Assembly: GCF_004912275.1 (NCBI RefSeq)
Contig: NZ_STGY01000061.1
Location: forward strand, 1-61,300
Direction: 5' to 3'
DNA from: Glycomyces buryatensis
Lineage (GTDB): Bacteria; Actinomycetota; Actinomycetes; Mycobacteriales; Micromonosporaceae
DNA length: 61,300 bases
The translations under genes and the position numbers were made by a program. Of this stretch, positions 58,865 to 61,300 are shown in pieces. The notes beneath the pieces are model-generated. The model had not been told where the DNA came from. It was given only the letters and a program-made list of their open reading frames with translations, and did not search any database. Every line of letters begins with the position of its first letter. Within the stretch, counting starts at the first letter, position 1.

Positions 58865-60553
58865 ATGCGACGCAAGCAAGCGGGTGCGATCGGTCTTGCC
58901 GCCGCCGCTGCCGCCACCATGGCGCTCGGCGCCTGCGGTGGCGACGGCGGTTCGGGCGGGGACGGCGATGTCACCTGGGCGGTCAGCTCGGGCTGGGAGA
59001 CGTGGAACGAGAACACCTCCGACGGCAATAACAGCTATCTGCACCAGGCCCTGTCTCCCGGCGCGACGACCCTCGGCGACTTCGACGAGAACGCCGAATG
59101 GGTCTTCAACGACGCGCTGCTGGCCAAAGCGCCGGAGCTGACCAGTGAAGGGCCGCTGACCGTCGAATACACCCTCAACGAGAACGCGCAGTGGTCCGAC
59201 GGCGAGCCCTTCCGCGTCGAGGACTTCATCTACACCTGGTACCAGATGTCGGGCAATGCCGACCACTGCGACCAGGCGCAATGCGTCCCGGCAACCACCG
59301 ACTGGGGCGCCAACGTCGCCAGCATCGAGGAGACCTCCGACGGGGTCGTCACCATGACCTATGTCGACGGCTATCTCGACCCGGAGTGGGAGTTCCTGCA
59401 GACCCCGATGTACCCCAGCCACATCGCCGAGGCCAACGGCTTCGCCGACTGGCAGAACGACCCGGCCGTCATGGGCGCCAGCGCCCAGTACTTCGCCGAG
59501 ACCCCCCCGACCTGGGGGACCGGCCCGTACGTGCCGACGGACGCGAGGGCCGGCGAGTTCGTCACCTACGAGCCCAACGAGAACTACCAGGGCTCGGTCG
59601 ACCCGGGCCTGGAGAAGTTGACGATGAAGGTCGTCGAGGGCACCGAGGCGATCGTGACCGAGCTGCGGCAGGGCTCGATCGACGGGTCCTGGCCCAGCGA
59701 GTTCGACGCCGAGGAGATCTCGAAGCTCGAAGGGGACGACGCGATCACCGCCGAGGTGTACGAGGGTTCGATCTGGCTCCACATCGACACGAACACGCGC
59801 AATGAATTCTTGTCCGACGAGGTGCTGCGCCAGGCGGTCTTCGCCGCGATCGACAATGCCGACATCATCTCGAAGAACTACCCGGACACCGAGGTGGCGC
59901 CCCGCACGAACCACTTCTTCAACCAGGCCAGCGAGTACCACGAGGCCTTCCTGGGCCAGACAGATCCGGTCCAGGGCTCGGGCGACGCCGATGCGGCCCG
60001 GGCGGCCCTGACCGACGCGGGCTACACCTACGACTCGCAGGACCAGCTCACGACCAGCGGCGGCGACGAGGTCGAGCTCAACTTCCGCTACGGCGAGGGC
60101 GATGCGGTCCGCCAGACCACCGGTGAGCTGGTCCAGGCCTACCTGGCCGAGATCGGCATCGATGTCGAGCTGCAGGCGATCCCGGACGGCGAACTCGGCA
60201 ACGTGCTCGCCGAGGGCGAGTTCGACCTGATCATCTACGGCTGGTCGGGCACGCCGGCGTTCACCACGGCGCCCAACCAGTACTTCGCCTCGGACTCGGG
60301 CTCGAACTTCGGCGGCTACACCATGGACGGCCTGGACGAGGCGCTTGCGAAGGTCCGCTCCACGACCGACATCGCCGAGGCGGCCGGCTTCGCCAATGAG
60401 GTAGACGCGATGGTCATGCCCGCCGCGTTCACCCTGCCGATCTTCGACGAGCCGCAGTCGACGGTCTACAACTCGAACACGATGTCGGGCATCACGGTCA
60501 ACGGCAATAGCCAGGCCGGGCCGATGTGGGACGTTCGGAACTGGGAGTCGTAG
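58865..60553 (+). CDS. ABC-type solute-binding lipoprotein, family 5 (paralogue)
   Basis: 562 residues with signal AIGLAAAAAATMALGA and lipobox LGACGG (Cys about 24). It parallels the upstream protein along its whole length: YTLNENAQWSDGEPFRVEDF, SHIAEANGFADWQNDP, TWGTGPYVP, ELRQGSIDG and DEVLRQAVFAAIDNADIIS. The small CDQAQC replaces CAGC at the same insertion. The two genes arose by tandem duplication and are 107 bp apart, the second with its own leader (ATG at 58865, preceded by GGGGAC). Substrates may be peptides or siderophore-like molecules; the sequence does not say. A terminator follows 78 bp after the stop. Confidence 0.92.
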   Translation: MRRKQAGAIGLAAAAAATMALGACGGDGGSGGDGDVTWAVSSGWETWNENTSDGNNSYLHQALSPGATTLGDFDENAEWVFNDALLAKAPELTSEGPLTVEYTLNENAQWSDGEPFRVEDFIYTWYQMSGNADHCDQAQCVPATTDWGANVASIEETSDGVVTMTYVDGYLDPEWEFLQTPMYPSHIAEANGFADWQNDPAVMGASAQYFAETPPTWGTGPYVPTDARAGEFVTYEPNENYQGSVDPGLEKLTMKVVEGTEAIVTELRQGSIDGSWPSEFDAEEISKLEGDDAITAEVYEGSIWLHIDTNTRNEFLSDEVLRQAVFAAIDNADIISKNYPDTEVAPRTNHFFNQASEYHEAFLGQTDPVQGSGDADAARAALTDAGYTYDSQDQLTTSGGDEVELNFRYGEGDAVRQTTGELVQAYLAEIGIDVELQAIPDGELGNVLAEGEFDLIIYGWSGTPAFTTAPNQYFASDSGSNFGGYTMDGLDEALAKVRSTTDIAEAAGFANEVDAMVMPAAFTLPIFDEPQSTVYNSNTMSGITVNGNSQAGPMWDVRNWES

Positions 60554-60631
60554 CCGCATCCGAGCGGTGACGGTCCCGTGAGCAGAGCGGGACATTCGCA
60601 ACTGGGCGTGATGAGAATCCAGAGCAACGAA

Positions 60632-60656
60632 GGGAGGCCGCTGCTGGCGGCCTCCC
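60632..60656 (+). terminator. Terminator after the solute-binding protein genes
   Basis: GGGAGGCCGC pairs with GCGGCCTCCC around the loop TGCTG, followed by TCTCGTCGT. Confidence 0.8.
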
Positions 60657-60751
60657 TCTCGTCGTATTCGGACTTGTCGAGGCAGCGACGAGGAAGGCAG
60701 TCGTTCGCCTGGGGTGGGCTCGTCGGCTGCCCGCACCATTCGGTGCCGCTC

Positions 60752-60985
60752 TTGATCAGCGACGGTGGGGGTCTGCCCAGGCTGGGGTGGTCGGCTGGCT
60801 GTGGGGGTGCGCATCGGTTGGGGTTCAAGCGGATCAGCGACAGCGGGGGTTTGCCTGGGCTGGGGTGGTCGGCTGGGCATCGGTTGGGCTTCAAGCGGAT
60901 CAGCGACAGCGGGGGTCTGCCCGGGCTGAGGAGGTCGGCTGGCGGTGGGGGTGCGTGTGGGGTGGGCTTCAGACGAATCAGCGAA
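60752..60985. repeat. Tandem degenerate 66-78-bp repeat (right array)
   Basis: The core, on the minus strand close to CTGATCCGCTTGAAGCCC, lies near 60754, 60832, 60898 and 60976, with spacings of 78, 66 and 78 bp. It is the inverted counterpart of the array at 421-700. On the minus strand it can be read as SLIRLKPNRC..., but the left array does not keep frame, so I regard it as non-coding. Confidence 0.65.
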
Positions 60986-61171
60986 GAAGAGGTGTGAAGG
61001 GTGGCGGCCGTTCGCTGCCGGGGCGGGGTCTTCGGTGGTGCCGGTGTGGGCGATGGACGGCCATTGGAGACCAGGTGCCGTCTGCGGGCACGACGAGGGG
61101 CCCGATCCCCTGATCCCGTTTCGGGGTGGGTCGGGCTGCGGTCCTTGGTTGGTCCGCTTCCCCCGCCGCCA

Positions 61172-61300
61172 TTACCGCCTGGCGGCGGGGCACCGTAACC
61201 GGTCGCCTGGTGGGGCGGCTGTCGCTGCTGCCCGTTCATGCTCCGGGGCGGTTGGTGTTCGGAAGCGTTCTCGTGCTCTGGCTTTGGCTTGCTTGAGGTC
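61172..61300 (-). CDS. 3' end of an unknown gene entering from the right (42 residues)
   Basis: Partial C-terminus DLKQAKARARERFRTP, then TAPEHERAAATAAPPGDRL and CPAARR, ending at TAA (61172-61174). It is the same tail as at the left edge with only synonymous differences over the shared part, which supports this as the true coding frame. The gene body lies outside the window. I do not recognise the family; a multi-copy gene with a conserved 3' tandem repeat is possible. Confidence 0.5.
   Translation of the reverse strand, partial: DLKQAKARARERFRTPTAPEHERAAATAAPPGDRLRCPAARR

Larger units (their letters stand above)
60752..61300. repeat. Right arm of the degenerate inverted repeat
   Basis: Reverse-complement counterpart of bases 13 to about 520. 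It is near identical over the last ~130 bp of the window and degenerate further in. It includes the gene 3' end and the tandem array. Confidence 0.7.

Noticed and set aside
57009..60553. Complete ABC importer operon
   Set aside because: Only binding proteins are present; no permease or ATPase gene adjoins.
60466..61239. Long proline-rich minus-strand frame with SLIRLKPN repeats as a repetitive protein
   Set aside because: The equivalent left array is spaced 79/79/78 bp and loses frame. The two substitutions in the conserved part are synonymous in a different frame. The frame also runs through a terminator hairpin.
1..61300. Linear plasmid or complete element bounded by terminal inverted repeats
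   Set aside because: The repeats contain the truncated end of a gene that continues outside, and the interior holds chromosomal genes (nrdAB, tRNA).

Overview
The window is high-GC DNA from an actinobacterium. Evidence: strong GC3 bias, frequent GTG/TTG starts, a SARP/AfsR-type regulator, an actinobacterial serine/threonine kinase, a HelR-like helicase, an LprG-type lipoprotein beside a P55-type exporter, and class I ribonucleotide reductase under NrdR-type boxes. Chromosomal housekeeping (nrdAB, tRNA-Arg) argues for a chromosome. A Glycomyces/Micromonospora-like filamentous host is an inference; genus cannot be fixed by eye.

Layout. 1-839: the 3' tail of a gene entering from the left, then a degenerate ~79-bp tandem repeat. 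The same arrangement, inverted, closes the window at 60752-61300. 840-8727: APH-like kinase, a membrane protein, a giant class III cyclase/AAA/TPR regulator and a transmembrane Ser/Thr kinase. 8921-12602: nrdB and nrdA with tandem NrdR boxes. 12844-21579: tRNA-Arg, a TetR-controlled exporter plus flavin monooxygenase, a secreted subtilase, an XRE regulator and a lipoprotein. 21671-27822: histidine kinase, LuxR-type regulator and DUF4097 protein, divergent from a two-gene FtsX-type ABC transporter. 27913-35453: a ~7.2-kb accessory island bounded by two ~330-bp direct-repeat copies of the 5' part of a DUF4097 gene. It carries an AAA ATPase plus TOPRIM-like DUF4276 pair (probable phage defence), gene remnants, a membrane NACHT NTPase, an LprG-like lipoprotein, an internally deleted P55-like exporter and a TnpB remnant. 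35305-39217: the intact DUF4097 gene and a SARP regulator.

39335-53125 is the most notable region: a single 13.8-kb minus-strand operon, mostly with overlapping or nearly touching genes. It encodes a small membrane-prone protein, a 976-residue TPR protein, a 1,803-residue CHAT (caspase-like) protease with long TPR-like repeats, a small J-like protein, a GrpE-like factor, a DnaK with an inserted zinc ribbon, and a second degenerate Hsp70 fused to a helical/TPR tail. I read it as a chaperone-gated protease system, possibly for immunity or programmed death; that function is inferred, not shown.

53394-60553: GNAT protein, degenerate histidine phosphatase, HelR-like RNA polymerase-recycling helicase, and two tandem orphan family-5 solute-binding lipoproteins.
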